Below, piece by piece: positions 63,500-64,000 of a stretch of 64,000 nt of DNA. Origin of the DNA: a bacterium (GTDB lineage Bacteria; 4484-113; JAFGCY01); assembly GCA_020440605.1 (NCBI GenBank), contig JAGRNT010000017.1, positions 1 to 64,000 of the forward strand, written 5' to 3'. The number at the start of each line of letters is the position of its first letter. Position 1 is the stretch's first letter. A program made the position numbers and the translations under genes. Below the pieces are notes generated by a model that saw nothing but the letters and a program-made list of their open reading frames with translations, was not told the DNA's origin and searched no databases.

Positions 63500-64000
63500 C
63501 TATTGCTGTGCTGTCTCACTGGCAATCAGGTTCTGCATGTATTCGTAGACGTTCACGCAGCAGGCGCGGCGCTTGCCCTCACTGAGCTGATCCACGGTCC
63601 GCTCAATACGCCGGGCCCGGGTTGCTGTCTGGCGCGCGCCCTCAATCCAGCGGATCCAGTCCAGCCTGTTGTGGATGTTCAATTCCCGCCATACCGCTTC
63701 TGCCTGTGGTGCAGCCTGGAATGCCGCATGCAGCTCGGTTGGGAGCCGCGGTTCCGGCTCCGGTCCCAGCAGGGTTATGCTGGCCTCGGTATCGGGAGTG
63801 AGCTCTGTCGCTCTGAGCATTGCCTCCGTAACCTGGATACCGAGTGCCGAACCCTCCAGCGCGATGAGCTGGGCCCGGAAGGGATGACCGGCGGCCAGGC
63901 CTTCCACGCGCTCCCAACCCGCTGAACTGTAAATGGAGGCTACCTCATCCGGCACCGGCAGGTAGCGGCCGGCACCCTTGCGTGCTGCTTCATCCGTCAT
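63500..64000 (-). CDS. YdeI/OmpD-associated-type protein (possibly partial)
   Basis: 166 residues to the window edge, where the frame ends on an ATG, so either this is the true start or the gene continues. The C-terminal half has WRELNIHNRLDWIRWIEGARQTATRARRIERTVDQLSEGKR, the signature of the bacteriocin-protection YdeI/OmpD-associated (OmdA) domain. The first half resembles a DUF1905-like beta domain (FRAQLIALEGSALGIQVTEA). The molecular role of this family is not established. Confidence 0.8.
   Translation of the reverse strand: MTDEAARKGAGRYLPVPDEVASIYSSAGWERVEGLAAGHPFRAQLIALEGSALGIQVTEAMLRATELTPDTEASITLLGPEPEPRLPTELHAAFQAAPQAEAVWRELNIHNRLDWIRWIEGARQTATRARRIERTVDQLSEGKRRACCVNVYEYMQNLIASETAQQ

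Overview
The window is about 64 kb of GC-rich bacterial chromosome with dense housekeeping gene content. No phage, CRISPR array, rRNA or tRNA gene was recognised. The organism looks like a double-membraned (diderm) bacterium outside the Proteobacteria. It has lpxC (lipid A synthesis) and many lipoproteins, but its division cluster carries sepF and an RNase J gene, and it has a SigB/SigF-type sigma factor with an anti-sigma partner. That mix suggests a diderm lineage on the Terrabacteria side (Armatimonadota- or Eremiobacterota-like). This placement is inference and no species is claimed.

Layout. 0-14 kb: two lipoproteins that share a module, panE, a DinG-type helicase, etfBA, an FHA protein, surE, a beta-propeller lipoprotein and a dTDP-glucose dehydratase. 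14-24 kb: a class II aldolase-like protein, glnA, smpB, ribF, a TPR lipoprotein, a beta-helix membrane protein, a 225-bp element with palindromic terminal inverted repeats, the RNase P RNA gene and dnaE. 24-30 kb: an ornithine cyclodeaminase-family gene, a peptide ABC transporter (binding protein and two permeases, no ATPases) and an anti-sigma/sigma operon behind a SigB-like promoter. 30-44.8 kb: VWA, DUF58 and FHA membrane proteins, lpxC, a SNF2 helicase, an M20 hydrolase, rdgB, a cyclase-family hydrolase, a shikimate-kinase-like protein and rpoD. 45-51.6 kb: an operon of isoaspartyl peptidase, DUF4127 protein and FAD oxidoreductase, then a pyrimidine nucleoside phosphorylase and a Cache-HAMP membrane sensor. 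51.7-60.6 kb: the division cluster murC-ddl-ftsQ-ftsA-ftsZ-yggS-sepF followed by RNase J. 60.6-61.3 kb: an AT-richer hicB-hicA toxin-antitoxin cassette enclosed by nested inverted repeats. 61.3-64 kb: an ABC-2 permease, glyA and a YdeI/OmpD-associated-type gene at the edge.

Two patterns run through the window. First, many genes have a TANNNT -10 box only 6 to 8 bases before an ATG, GTG or TTG start codon, so their mRNAs are probably leaderless. Genes with longer leaders (rpoD, ftsZ, glnA, glyA, rfbB) instead show purine-rich ribosome binding sites. Second, two separate elements are bounded by inverted hairpins of one design: GGAGGT, then a palindrome, then CAA. The stem sequence differs between the elements, and one of them contains hicBA. 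Two DnaA-box sequences lie just upstream of the -10 box that starts the ddl-ftsQAZ part of the division cluster, which may link division gene expression to DnaA.
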